64,000 nucleotides of DNA from Pyrobaculum islandicum DSM 4184 (GCF_000015205.1 NC_008701.1:682001-746000), one strand, 5' to 3'; numbered from the stretch's first letter, positions 32,364 through 42,504 are shown. Notes: generated by a model not told the origin, from the letters alone. Numbers and translations: made by a program.

Positions 32364-33092
32364 GTGTTTTCAAGAGCTGGTGTTGGATGGGCGTGTGACG
32401 GATTTTTTGGTGTAGACACACCTGAAGATGTTAACATTGATATCGTATTAGTGACGCATCACCACGAGAGACATGTGTCAGGAGCGCGCAAAGCAAAAAT
32501 AGTGATAATAAACCCGATAGAGTACGGGATGGCTGCAGATGCCCATAGAGCGACGAGGTACGCAGAAGTTGTACTAAAACGCGCTGGGGCGCCAAGAGAT
32601 TACAAGCCATTCGTGTCTACAGCGCCTTTCAACGGCACGGTATATAAATTCACAGCAGGGTGGGTGGATCTCGGCGATTTGTCGGTTAGAGTGATACCCT
32701 GCGGTTCTCATACTTGGGGACACACGTGTTATAGTATAGACAATGTTATATTTGTAGGCGACCTTGACAGTTGGATCGTTAGCGTCAACACGTTTATAAG
32801 AGTTCTAGCCTCTCTAAGAAAACTAAGAGATTACATAGCTTATACAGGTCGCGGCGAAAGGAAACCTCTAGAGGAGTATATAGATATTCTCAATACTACA
32901 TTCAAGAGATTAGTAAGGAGATATGTCGAATGTTTAGGTGAAAAAACCCCATATAAGATAGCTCTTTGCGCTAGAGGTGGGGGCGACCCCCTTAGATTAT
33001 CAGAGGAAGGCATCGCCTTTGTTAAGTACCTCGTAGAGAATGGCCTGGCCAAATTGATTAACTCTTTACCCTATACTGTCAAACCGATATAG
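32364..33092 (+). CDS. Metallo-beta-lactamase-fold protein with altered HxHxDH motif
   Basis: 242 aa. The beta-lactamase-fold metal motif appears as THHHERH (31-37): H32, H34 and H37 are kept, but the Asp of THxHxDH is replaced by Arg36. A second ligand region GSHTWGHTCY (about 114-123) and GDLDSW (about 132-137) are present. Without the Asp, the second metal site may be lost, so activity is uncertain. Start GTG 32364. It ends convergently, overlapping the GIY-YIG gene by 22 bp. Confidence 0.7.
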   Translation: MFSRAGVGWACDGFFGVDTPEDVNIDIVLVTHHHERHVSGARKAKIVIINPIEYGMAADAHRATRYAEVVLKRAGAPRDYKPFVSTAPFNGTVYKFTAGWVDLGDLSVRVIPCGSHTWGHTCYSIDNVIFVGDLDSWIVSVNTFIRVLASLRKLRDYIAYTGRGERKPLEEYIDILNTTFKRLVRRYVECLGEKTPYKIALCARGGGDPLRLSEEGIAFVKYLVENGLAKLINSLPYTVKPI

Positions 33093-33433
33093 CGCACAAC
33101 TTCGGCTAAGTTACAGCGAAATAAATGGCTGGGAGACTCCGGATCGTCTGTAGAGCCGAAGTGTGGCACATAAGCGCAAACCTCCGCAAGCTTCTTCGCT
33201 AACTCTCTTTCGCTAAAAGGCACAACAACTGCATATAATGTCTCACATTGTAGATAATCTACGTGCCACCTCTTTCTGGCCGGCTGTTCAAGATGTCGTA
33301 GTATACGCTTTTTACACGATACGCCACAAGAGCCGGCGTAAGTATATACGCCAGTCTCAATCACAAACCTAGCGGTGTTTGTATTTATTGTCTGACTTGG
33401 ACATTTAAAAAACACTAGATAGCCTTGTGCCAT
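33071..33433 (-). CDS. GIY-YIG family (DUF123) protein
   Basis: About 120 aa. DUF123 proteins are archaeal relatives of the GIY-YIG nuclease fold. Here GVYTYAGSCGVSCKKRILRH (about 28-47) corresponds to the GIY-YIG/YVGS core, followed by RKRWHVDYLQ (about 53-62), the conserved WHVDYL box. The frame begins at 33478, overlapping sir2 by 8 bp; ATG 33433 (AQGYLVFFKCPSQT) is a more likely start because it matches the family N-terminus. Function is unknown. Confidence 0.75.
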   Translation of the reverse strand: MAQGYLVFFKCPSQTINTNTARFVIETGVYTYAGSCGVSCKKRILRHLEQPARKRWHVDYLQCETLYAVVVPFSERELAKKLAEVCAYVPHFGSTDDPESPSHLFRCNLAEVVRYIGLTV

Positions 33434-33470
33434 GGCTGTGAAGAGCCGATGGCTGGCGTGAGACGTGACG

Positions 33471-34226
33471 TTACCCATGGCGGGTGCTGAGCCTCCTCCT
33501 TATTTCTCTAACCAACGCCGGAAGTACTACACCAGCTCTCCCCTTGATGAATATATCTGCGATTGGGGTAATAGCGGATTCTTCTGTGTTAATTTCTATG
33601 ACTAACGCTCCATTTCTTTTTGCGATGTGTGGTATATACGCCGCGGGATATACAACGCCGGAAGTACCGATTACTAAAACTACATCGGATTTATGCGCTA
33701 GTTCTACGGCTTTGTTCCACACATCTTGAGGTAATGGCTCGCCGAACCATACAACGTCTGGTCTCAATAGACCCCCACAATTGGGACATCTGGGGAGTAT
33801 CTCCTCCACTGGGCGCTCTAATCTATACGTTAGGCCGCATTTTACACATCTAGCTCTCCAGAGAGAGCCATGTAGCTCCACTACGTTCTTGCTACCAGCT
33901 CTCTGGTGGAGCCCGTCTACGTTCTGTGTGATAATCGCTTTTATAACTCCTAAATTCTCTAACTCTGCTAAAGCCAAATGGCCGGGGTTCGGCTTGGCAT
34001 TATATACTAACTCCTGTCTCCATCTATACCATCTCCAGACAAGTTCTGGATTGCGTTCAAAAGCCTCAGGTGTGGCCAATTCCTCTGGTTTATACCTCTC
34101 CCATAATCCTCCGGCACCTCTAAAAGTGGGTACGCCGCTTTCAGCAGAGATTCCAGCCCCCGTAAATGCTATACAAAACGCCGACTTATGTACCAACTCT
34201 GCAGCTTTTAAAACAGCTACATCCAT
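33471..34226 (-). CDS. cobB: Sir2-family NAD-dependent protein deacylase
   Basis: 251 aa, full-length class U/III sirtuin. NAD-binding [15 protein letters not shown] (about 22-36), [12 protein letters not shown] (about 97-108), catalytic His in ELHGSL (about 116-121), zinc ligands CVKC and CPNC (about 126-129 and 149-152), and [10 protein letters not shown] (about 190-199). In archaea sirtuins deacylate chromatin proteins such as Alba and metabolic enzymes. ATG 34226, with TATA-like tatatattta about 21 nt upstream. Confidence 0.95.
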   Translation of the reverse strand: MDVAVLKAAELVHKSAFCIAFTGAGISAESGVPTFRGAGGLWERYKPEELATPEAFERNPELVWRWYRWRQELVYNAKPNPGHLALAELENLGVIKAIITQNVDGLHQRAGSKNVVELHGSLWRARCVKCGLTYRLERPVEEILPRCPNCGGLLRPDVVWFGEPLPQDVWNKAVELAHKSDVVLVIGTSGVVYPAAYIPHIAKRNGALVIEINTEESAITPIADIFIKGRAGVVLPALVREIRRRLSTRHG

Positions 34227-34249
34227 ATAAAGCCACCTATGATAAATAT

Positions 34250-34306
34250 ATAAGTGATGAGCCAGGCAATACGGAAATGTGACGCACCACGACCTCCTCT
34301 GAGTTA
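34250..34306 (+). ncRNA. Candidate C/D box sRNA in the sir2 upstream region
   Basis: A perfect box C (GTGATGA, 34254-34260) and box D (CTGA, 34299-34302) are 38 nt apart, the same spacing as in the candidate at 22775. Possible inner boxes are CGGA (34272-34275) as D' and GTGACG as C'. TATA-like catataaag (34224-34232) is about 26 nt upstream, though it overlaps the sir2 start codon. The terminal stem is weak (TAA/TTA). It lies in the 146-bp gap between sir2 and the Lon-like gene. Confidence 0.35.
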
Positions 34307-34372
34307 CAACGCTGATAAACTTAAGGACGTGCAGTGAGTTACTTTTTTATACAGTGCGCGGAGGGTGGTGAC

Positions 34373-36034
34373 ATGAGAAAGGCATTTGTGCTAGCTTTAA
34401 TCGCCACAGCGCTTACGCTGGCTTTATGGCAAGCTTACACCGTAAGGATCGCCTCAGTGGAGATCAATGCCTTAGCAGTAGGGCCCTCTGGGGGCGCCGT
34501 TTTGCCCATAAGGGTCACACTTCTGACGCCAGGCGACGGGAGGGCCTATGTGGCGGGAGTTCCCGAAGCAGGACAGGGATTTGGCCCGTCTGCTCAAATA
34601 GCCCTATATGTTGCAGCTCGATACTCTGGCAAGCCATATATAAATTATACAGCTCTATTGAGAGTGCTCGCAAGCGATGCACAAGTAGGCGGCCCCTCGG
34701 CCAGCGGCTATATTACTGTGGCTATGTTTGCCCTCATGAATGGTCTACAGCTTAGAAACGACACGGCTATGACTGGTATAATACTACCCGACGGGCTAAT
34801 CGGCCCCGTGGGCGGCGTTTCACAAAAGGTCGCCGCAGCGGCGGAGAGAGGAATAAAGACCGTTCTCGTTCCAATTGGCGAAAAGCCAAGTGGCATACGT
34901 GGCATCAGAGTGATAGAGGTAGGAACTGTAGAAGAGGCCATATATTACCTAACTGGTTATAGAGTTGAAACACCACGGTCGTCGGTGGTAGATGACACAA
35001 TGTTTAGAGAGATATCTAAAAACCTCTTTGATGCAGTATACCGATATTACAACCAGACAGTAGGTAGGGGGTATGTAGACACATCCCTAATAGAAGAGTT
35101 AAAGGCTAAAGGCGACTACTACACAGCAGCATCGTTAATATACCAAGGCATTGTGAATTACTACAGCGACCAAGCCGCCTCCTCTAGGAGGATGGCTCGA
35201 ACACTTTATGATCAAGCTCTCCAGCTAGCTAAAGAGGCCGAGAGGGAGCTTTCTAAAATCCCCATAACTATTAACAACATAGATCTCGTAGTAGCGGCGT
35301 ACACCAGAATATATGAGGTATATCTACAGGCTAACTCAACGTCGCCTCAACCAGGTGTTATGTATGCCCGCGCAGTCACGCTAAAGCCGTGGATTGAGGA
35401 AGCTCGTAAAATGGCCTACGGTCCTGCTGTAAATGAGAGTGGATTAGCAGAGGCGGCCAGGATGTATCTAGACTACGCCAAAGCTATGTATGCGTATTTA
35501 GAGACGACATATGGCGTCACTATTGGCGATTATTCAACCGCCGTACAGCTCGCCGAAGATCTTTACGGCAAGAGACTATATCTCGCGTCTATGGCTAACT
35601 CTATAGAGATCATTGCCGAATCTGCCGCCGCTCTCATGGCATCTGCGTCAGACAAGTATCTTTCTATAGCAAAAGACAGGGCGTTAATAAATATGGCGCG
35701 TGCTGCGCGGTGCGGCTATACAAACACACTGCCTCTCAGCTATCTCCAATTTGGCGATTATTACAGCCAGCAACCAACTAGAACGCAAAACGCCTTGACC
35801 TACTATATTATGGCATCTGTATATTCGACAGCCATGGGGGACGTCGCTTGTACCTCAAAGAGCGAAGTGGTATATCAACGCCCGACTTTCTCAGCGTCTG
35901 AAAGCAAAAATATAACTGCTTCAACTATATATACAGCAAGTACTAGAGAAGATGTAGAGGGGAAAAGTCTCTGGCTACCTCTCGTATTAGCACTATTGGC
36001 CGCTTTAGCTCTAGTCTACTCCTCTAGACGGTAA
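34373..36034 (+). CDS. Membrane-anchored Lon-like (S16) protease
   Basis: About 553 aa. N-terminal signal/anchor helix (RKAFVLALIATALTLALW), then a Lon proteolytic domain with the catalytic serine in VGGPSASGYITVAMF (about 105-119) and lysine in GGVSQKVAAAAERGIK (about 144-159). A long helical, Tyr/Ala-rich region (about 220-510) follows, then a C-terminal transmembrane helix (LWLPLVLALLAALALVYS). No AAA+ domain is present. This fits the archaeal COG1750 proteins, proteases with Lon catalytic dyad facing outside the cell. ATG 34373 is preceded by a GGAGGGTGGTG element; the frame is open from 34334. Confidence 0.82.
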   Translation: MRKAFVLALIATALTLALWQAYTVRIASVEINALAVGPSGGAVLPIRVTLLTPGDGRAYVAGVPEAGQGFGPSAQIALYVAARYSGKPYINYTALLRVLASDAQVGGPSASGYITVAMFALMNGLQLRNDTAMTGIILPDGLIGPVGGVSQKVAAAAERGIKTVLVPIGEKPSGIRGIRVIEVGTVEEAIYYLTGYRVETPRSSVVDDTMFREISKNLFDAVYRYYNQTVGRGYVDTSLIEELKAKGDYYTAASLIYQGIVNYYSDQAASSRRMARTLYDQALQLAKEAERELSKIPITINNIDLVVAAYTRIYEVYLQANSTSPQPGVMYARAVTLKPWIEEARKMAYGPAVNESGLAEAARMYLDYAKAMYAYLETTYGVTIGDYSTAVQLAEDLYGKRLYLASMANSIEIIAESAAALMASASDKYLSIAKDRALINMARAARCGYTNTLPLSYLQFGDYYSQQPTRTQNALTYYIMASVYSTAMGDVACTSKSEVVYQRPTFSASESKNITASTIYTASTREDVEGKSLWLPLVLALLAALALVYSSRR

Positions 36035-36317
36035 CTATTTCGCCGTTGATATGTCGCTTTTTCTTGCGGCCGCTTTTTCTACCAGGAAGTAGCGTTAATG
36101 TAAAGAAGACAACCGGTACTAAATATTCCCAGTAGGGTGCATACATGTAGATTGTCGCTACTAACCTCTCTACAATATCGCCATTTATAGTCACGGCAGG
36201 GATAGATATTAAGACTAAACCCGCAACTGCTAAAGCGGTTAATACTCTGTCACGTACTCTTCTTAGAGCAAGTGCTGTTAGTATAGCTATTATAGTTAAC
36301 GCAATTAATCCAGTCAT
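36024..36317 (-). CDS. Small membrane protein
   Basis: 97 aa with three hydrophobic segments (about 3-19, 24-47 and 62-80) and a very basic C-terminus (RKSGRKKKRH). No family was recognised. It converges on the Lon-like protease gene, overlapping its end by 11 bp. Possible function as a partner of the protease is only a positional guess. Confidence 0.55.
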   Translation of the reverse strand: MTGLIALTIIAILTALALRRVRDRVLTALAVAGLVLISIPAVTINGDIVERLVATIYMYAPYWEYLVPVVFFTLTLLPGRKSGRKKKRHINGEIVTV

Positions 36318-36448
36318 AGGCTACGCCTACCTCGTCTATTATATGTCTATCAGTTATTATGTGGCAAGTTATTATATTACTTTCGGCATCTCAGAACGTC
36401 TTTACGCCACTCAGTGTATTGTTTAAATATGTGTATAATCATTACGTC

Positions 36449-36967
36449 GTGTGGTTCCTCCCGCTTAATAGAGGCGAGGCAGTAGAAGTTATAAAAAGAG
36501 CGTATGAAATTGCGCGGGAACATGCAAGAAAAGCCGGTGGGAGATTAGAGCCTATACAGCCAAAACATATCTACGGGGGGGAGGCCGATAAATTTGGCTA
36601 TACTCTGCAGGTTGGCAGAATAACTGTAACTCTACCGCCAGCATCAACTCTTGTAATATGGGGGTTTTATAACGCAGATGAGTATCTAGATTTTATACGG
36701 TTTATACACGACGGAAGAGTATATGAATGGTTTGTCGAACCTATTGCTTACTACCCAGAGCGAATTGGGGTGTGGTTAGAGGAGCCTCTTATATTTAGAA
36801 ATACGCTATATATAGACGTACATACTACATCTACAGAAGGTAGAGATCGGGTTTATGGTTGGCCTCTTGGCTATTTTATCGCGCCTCTACAGCCGCCTCA
36901 GGAAGTAAAAACGCCACGTAAACCTAAGAGTGGACAATCTAAAAGAGGGAAGGGAGAGCAGACATAG
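36449..36967 (+). CDS. Unknown protein upstream of a serine recombinase
   Basis: About 172 aa: VIKRAYEIAREHARKAGGRL helix, then a beta-rich domain (FGYTLQVGRITVTLPPAS; WFVEPIAYYPERIGVWLE) and a basic, Pro-rich tail (TPRKPKSGQSKRGKGEQ). The frame is open from ATG 36359, but TATA-like gtttaaatat (36421-36430) is 24 nt before GTG 36449, and the extra 30 residues look non-coding. It ends 3 bp before the recombinase, so the two are co-transcribed. No family was recognised. Confidence 0.5.
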   Translation: MWFLPLNRGEAVEVIKRAYEIAREHARKAGGRLEPIQPKHIYGGEADKFGYTLQVGRITVTLPPASTLVIWGFYNADEYLDFIRFIHDGRVYEWFVEPIAYYPERIGVWLEEPLIFRNTLYIDVHTTSTEGRDRVYGWPLGYFIAPLQPPQEVKTPRKPKSGQSKRGKGEQT

Positions 36968-36970
36968 GTC

Positions 36971-37726
36971 TTGATTACCGCAATCACGTATATACGTGTA
37001 TCTACCGAGGAGCAAGACCCAGAGAACCAACGCGACTTCTTAGAGAAATGGGCGAGTGGACGCGGCTTATACATACTTAAACACTATATAGATGTAGGGG
37101 TATCGGGGGTTGTTGAGCCTTGGAAAAGACCCGCATTTAAACAGATGGCGACAGAAGTGGATAAGTTAGAGCCGAGACCCAAGGTGCTTTTAGTATATGA
37201 AATTTCGAGATTAGTTCGCTCTTTTCAAGAACTCTTCACACTACTAGATCTCGTGGAAAACAAGCTGGGTCTTGTAGTTGTATCAGCGTCGGAAAGAGAG
37301 CAAGCGCTTCAGAATCTCGACGGAGTTTACCGTCAGTTTCTTCGCGCAGTTCTTGCATTTGTGGCCACTATGGAGAGAGAATTCATACGACAAAGAACTA
37401 AGATCGCACTCGAAAGGGCGAGAGCAAGAGGCAAGATCTGGAATGTGGCAGAGAAAAGAAATGACATAACACAAGCTGTAGTGGAAATGTACACTTCAGG
37501 CGCTTCATTAAGAGAAACCGCCAGAGCGTTTGGACTTTCCTTATATGAAGTCAGAAGAATACTATCTAAAGCCGGTGTTTATCGGCCTAGCGCCTACACA
37601 TGCCCCCGGTGTTTCTCCCGCCTAAAGGTGATAGAGAGAACGGCGAAAATAGTGGATAGCAGATATACGGTTACAGAAAGACTATATTGTTCTAACTGTG
37701 GATACGAAGAGATAAGAGAAATCTAG
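36971..37726 (+). CDS. Serine site-specific recombinase with zinc ribbon
   Basis: 251 aa. Resolvase-type catalytic domain: YIRVSTEEQDPENQ (7-20) with the nucleophile Ser11, SRLVRSFQE (about 79-87) with the conserved arginines, and MEREFIRQRTKIALERARARG (about 133-153). A helix-turn-helix (ASLRETARAFGLSLYEVRRIL) and a C-terminal zinc ribbon (CPRCFSRL ... CSNCGYEE) follow. It is probably a resident invertase/resolvase; no transposon ends were seen beside it. Start TTG 36971, directly after the unknown gene. Confidence 0.88.
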   Translation: MITAITYIRVSTEEQDPENQRDFLEKWASGRGLYILKHYIDVGVSGVVEPWKRPAFKQMATEVDKLEPRPKVLLVYEISRLVRSFQELFTLLDLVENKLGLVVVSASEREQALQNLDGVYRQFLRAVLAFVATMEREFIRQRTKIALERARARGKIWNVAEKRNDITQAVVEMYTSGASLRETARAFGLSLYEVRRILSKAGVYRPSAYTCPRCFSRLKVIERTAKIVDSRYTVTERLYCSNCGYEEIREI

Positions 37727-37806
37727 ATCCGTACTTAAAGGACACATCATTGATCAGCGAGGTGAAGCCACTTCATTTAAAATACCCTGGGCTGTGGTTT
37801 ATATCT

Positions 37807-38352
37807 TTAACAGATCTTCTCTACATACCTAGATATATCAAATCCCCGTTTTTTGAATTCCCGGAGATCCTCATAGCGACTCCAGGGGTACGAAATCCAA
37901 ACCCATTCCTCAATCTTCTCCACATAGTAATCCGGCACATAACTACTGGTTGTCTTTAGATGTAACACCGCTGTTTTTGTCTCCGAAGCACCTACTAAAT
38001 CAAGAATATTCTTGACAGTCATCAAAGTATGCCCTGTGTCGGCTACTTCGTCAACTACTAAGACAGACTTACCTCTAACTACGCCTGGCTCTACGTTATG
38101 GTAGACTATCGGTCTCTCAGCACGTCTCTGAGCCAGCCCCCAATATTTTACTCCTATTGATATTATATCGTCAATCCCTAAAACATCACTTATTATACGC
38201 GCTGGGACAAGACCGCCGCGAGAAACTGCAATGATGACCTCAGGCTTGTATCCAGACTCCTCTATTTTCTTTGCTAAAATTTCGCTTAAAGTTATCCCCT
38301 CGGGCCATGAGATAAATCTCACCTTTACTCCCCCTATCTCGATAATAGGCAT
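37807..38352 (-). CDS. Purine-type phosphoribosyltransferase
   Basis: About 181 aa, type I PRTase. The PRPP-binding loop is VLVVDEVADTGHTL (about 99-112), preceded by IIAVSRGGLVPARI (about 40-53). The C-terminal PWSRYEDLREF resembles archaeal hypoxanthine/xanthine-guanine PRTases. The frame is open from 38382; ATG 38352 (PIIEIGGVKVRFISW) fits the family start. Base preference is not predictable. The 80-bp gap to the recombinase holds no gene. Confidence 0.85.
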   Translation of the reverse strand: MPIIEIGGVKVRFISWPEGITLSEILAKKIEESGYKPEVIIAVSRGGLVPARIISDVLGIDDIISIGVKYWGLAQRRAERPIVYHNVEPGVVRGKSVLVVDEVADTGHTLMTVKNILDLVGASETKTAVLHLKTTSSYVPDYYVEKIEEWVWISYPWSRYEDLREFKKRGFDISRYVEKIC

Positions 38353-38499
38353 GTATGAAGGGTTGGAGAGGTATAAAAACACGTGTCAGCGCCCGCCACC
38401 GTTGGGCAGGCTCTCGTCATCAATACCGCGTGGGTTCAACTCTCCACCAATAGTTATGGAAGTCCATAAATATAAAAATAATGCCCCCTTCATAATAGT

Positions 38500-38650
38500 T
38501 TAGTTGTCTCTCAAGAACTCGACTATAATCGAGATGGACAACTCTATACAGGGAGTCATGCCCCTGTAGTTTTGTCGATCGCCTAAGGACAAGGATTCAT
38601 TACTGGGAGCAAATTTCGCTCTTTGTGACGCAGGGAGTAGTCGTAACCGG
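38500..38650 (+). ncRNA. Possible structured RNA upstream of pyrG
   Basis: Successive hairpins: 38502-38543 (outer stem AGTTGTC/GACAACT, inner stem CTCGA/TCGAG), 38547-38568 (TACAGGG/CCCTGTA) and a weaker one (TTGTC/GACAA). TATA-like ataaatataaaa at about 38467-38478 ends some 24 nt before the first stem, where transcription would start. The opposite strand has an open frame of about 50 codons, so a decayed gene is an alternative. The remaining part of 38383-38716 contains a GC-rich patch (38385-38440) and the pyrG TATA (ttttatac, about 38694). Confidence 0.35.
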
Positions 38651-38674
38651 TCTGGCTACGTATCTTGATAGTAG

Positions 38675-40309
<1,635 letters not shown>

Positions 40310-40452
40310 CAATATTCTTTTATACATAATAGCAAAACTTTTGTTAAAAAATAATAGATTCAAGAAAAGAACTTTGCAAAGCTTATTAAAAGAGAGTTGC
40401 ATAAGGCCTTTCCCTCTTTATCTCTTAGAGACCTCATAATTTCTTGCCGCTT

Positions 40453-40478
40453 GTCCCTAGGCTATTGCGACTAGGGAC
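40453..40478 (+). repeat. 26-nt hairpin repeat (GTCCCTAGG family)
   Basis: GTCCCTAG / CTAGGGAC, 8-bp stem with a 10-nt loop. It matches the reverse complement of 23255-23280 in 24 of 26 positions. It lies at the outer edge of the inverted TnpB segment. Confidence 0.6.
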
Positions 40479-40480
40479 TT

Positions 40481-40803
40481 TCACCCCGTCCACGTTTTTA
40501 TTGACAGCTGGGCTACCTCCGGCGCCACTTCTCTAGTGAAGACGGGGGCGACGTAGAGCTTGTCATAGGTCGGCTTTTTCTTGCCCTTCCGTCTTCCTAC
40601 GCCCAAGAACGCCAACTTGAGTCTGGCGCCCTCCTCCAACCGTTTTCTGATCCAAGAGATGTCGCCCTTCTTCAATTTTACAACAAACGGCGGTATGCCC
40701 AACTTCCGCACTCTGAGAACGCCGCTCTTTAGGTCGACAAAGACGACTCTGCTTATGTCTTTCTCATTTTTGATTCCCAGTTGGGCGTTTAACGGAACCG
40801 CCT
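40481..40803 (-). pseudogene. tnpB: TnpB fragment, inverted N-terminal part
   Basis: Minus-strand remains of the part of TnpB before RuvC-I. AVPLNAQLG, VVFVDLKSGVLRVRKLG and ISWIRKRLEEGARLKLAFLG (in order) match the fragment at 56395-56964 almost word for word. The frame ends in APEVAQLSIKTWTG where PKAIVAVDVN should follow. The rest of the protein is on the other strand just downstream (40804-41361). A small inversion explains this layout. Confidence 0.7.
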
Positions 40804-41361
40804 AGACCACTACATAAAGGTTGGCCTCGTGGCCGACGACAGAGTTGTGGAGTTGCAGAAGTTCCCCAAGAAAGAGCGGATACGGAAGCTTGAGAGGATT
40901 CATGCCCACATAAGCCGGCTTAGTAGAGCTCTCGCGCGTGTGGACGAGGACAGAGACCCACGCAGAGCGTTGGATCTCCAAAGACAGCTGTGGAAACTTG
41001 AGACAAAGCGCTACGGCGTAATCCGCGACGTCGTTATAAACGCCGCCCGCGAGATCATAAAGTTGGCCAGAGAGCACCAAGCCGCCGTCGTAGTTGACGC
41101 AGTGGAGGAGGAGAGCTACCGAGAGCTGAAGGAGGGGGGCGGAGAGAAGAAACACCTCCTAGACGGCCTCGGCCAGCTGAAGAGGCGCAGTGGTACGGCA
41201 TTCCATATGTAGAGGAGCGACTCTACAGCACGGTCTGCCCCCGTTGTGGAGCTAAGATGGCGGAGGAGAGGGGCCGCGTAATGCATTGCCCCACCTGCGG
41301 CTTCGGGGCACATAGAGACAGCGCCCCCATGACATGGCGGAGAAGAGGTACTGGGGGCTAG
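40804..41361 (+). pseudogene. tnpB: TnpB fragment, central and C-terminal part
   Basis: Begins within the RuvC-I strand (KVGLVADDRVVELQKFP) and continues through the helical linker (IRKLERIHAHISRLS) and RuvC-II (VVVDAVEEESYRELKEG). Near 41190 a -1 frameshift moves the frame to WYGIPYVEERLYSTVCPRCG ... CPTCGFGAHRD, the zinc finger and RuvC-III Asp. The stop is at 41359. The catalytic residues are recognisable but the gene is broken. GC-rich, unlike neighbouring genes. Bases 41362-41561 look like its decayed tail. Confidence 0.7.
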
Positions 41362-41561
41362 AAACAACCCCCTCGGCGACCACCACCTAACCCCCCAACT
41401 ACACCTCCCACATGAACGACGCCGGCCCCGGGCGGCAGACGGAGAAAATCGACGACCTACGGCCACATAAGACCCACCCCCCGCCCCGGCACACCCAAAA
41501 CAGACCCCCAAGCCCCCCAGGGAGAGGCCAAGAAAGAGTTAGGGAGATACACAAAACCCCT

Positions 41562-42368
41562 ATGGTATCTCAACTTAAAAAAATACAGTCGTGGTACGAC
41601 GTGCGCGGTGTAGTTTTGCCACTTCGACATGAAAAAATCTTGCTATTAGCAGATACCCACGTTGGTTACGAAGTTGAACTTAGAAGAGAAAGAGGGATAA
41701 ACATAATCAGTCAAACTAACAGACTGGTAGAAAAGATCCTAGAACTCGCGGATTTTCATAATGTCTCTTCTGTTGCAATTCTTGGCGATGTAAAACACGA
41801 ACTTCCCATCCCGCGGGAAAGCATAGACGAAGTTAAGACATTTCTCAGAGCTATAGCAAAGAAAGTCCCCTTGCTTTTGATACCTGGAAACCATGACTCA
41901 TTACTACAGGAAATAGCAGCTGACATAGAAGGTGTCGAAATTACTTCAGCACGCGGAGTGTTGCTCAATAAGTTTCTACTTCTCCACGGCCATGTAAAAC
42001 CGGTGGCACAAGACTTAGAAAAAGCAGAAGTAATCGTGATGGGACATACACATCCTGCTGTCGTAATTAGAGATGAGATCGGATACACAGTTAAAGAACC
42101 TGCAATACTTAAAATATACACATCTCGCACAAAACTTTGTAAATCTCTATACGGCGAGCCTTGTAAAAGAAGGGGTAAGATAAGCATAGTTATATTGCCG
42201 GCCGCTCACCCACTTATAACTGGAGTAGACGTTAAAGAAATACCACAACTAATCTCTAGCGGACGCACAATTCTTAAACACATAGAGTGGAACGCAGAAA
42301 ATATAGAAGTGTATCTTACAGACATGACATTCTTAGGAACTCTTGCTGATTTACAAAACGTAGCATAA
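41562..42368 (+). CDS. COG1407-type metallophosphoesterase
   Basis: 268 aa calcineurin-like phosphoesterase: ADTHVGYE (about 27-34), ILGDVKHE (about 71-78), PGNHDSL (about 106-112), LHGH (about 143-146) and MGHTHPA (about 161-167). Archaeal COG1407 (ICC-like) proteins often lie near DNA-repair helicases, but not here. The frame is open from 41412 because it runs into the TnpB tail; ATG 41562 starts the real protein (VSQLKKIQSWYDV). Confidence 0.85.
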   Translation: MVSQLKKIQSWYDVRGVVLPLRHEKILLLADTHVGYEVELRRERGINIISQTNRLVEKILELADFHNVSSVAILGDVKHELPIPRESIDEVKTFLRAIAKKVPLLLIPGNHDSLLQEIAADIEGVEITSARGVLLNKFLLLHGHVKPVAQDLEKAEVIVMGHTHPAVVIRDEIGYTVKEPAILKIYTSRTKLCKSLYGEPCKRRGKISIVILPAAHPLITGVDVKEIPQLISSGRTILKHIEWNAENIEVYLTDMTFLGTLADLQNVA

Positions 42369-42378
42369 CACGATTTTT

Positions 42379-42410
42379 CGCCTCGAGATGAGATCATCAA
42401 CCCTCAGGCG
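42379..42410. terminator. Hairpin after the phosphoesterase gene
   Basis: CGCCTCGAG ... CTCAGGCG forms an 8-bp stem with one bulge, 10 bp after the stop codon. It could protect or end the transcript. On the minus strand it contains CTGA-GGGT-TGATGA, resembling the D'-C' core of a C/D RNA, but outer boxes are missing. Confidence 0.3.
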
Positions 42411-42504
42411 CTGCCCGCTACGCACATCTACGCATCATAATATTCATAATGTGTTTTAAATATTTTAAATAAAAAAGATGACAGCCTTACCAATGTGACA
42501 AAAG

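Noticed and set aside
38385-38420. TTGATGA ... CTGA on the minus strand near the PRTase start
   Set aside because: Only 27 nt between boxes, no inner boxes, box C not consensus.
41412-41561. 50-residue Pro-rich N-terminal extension of the phosphoesterase
   Set aside because: Comes from the decayed TnpB tail; the family starts at ATG 41562.
42379-42410. CTGA-GGGT-TGATGA on the minus strand, like the D'-C' core of a C/D RNA
   Set aside because: No matching outer C and D boxes at suitable distance; better explained as a hairpin after the phosphoesterase gene.
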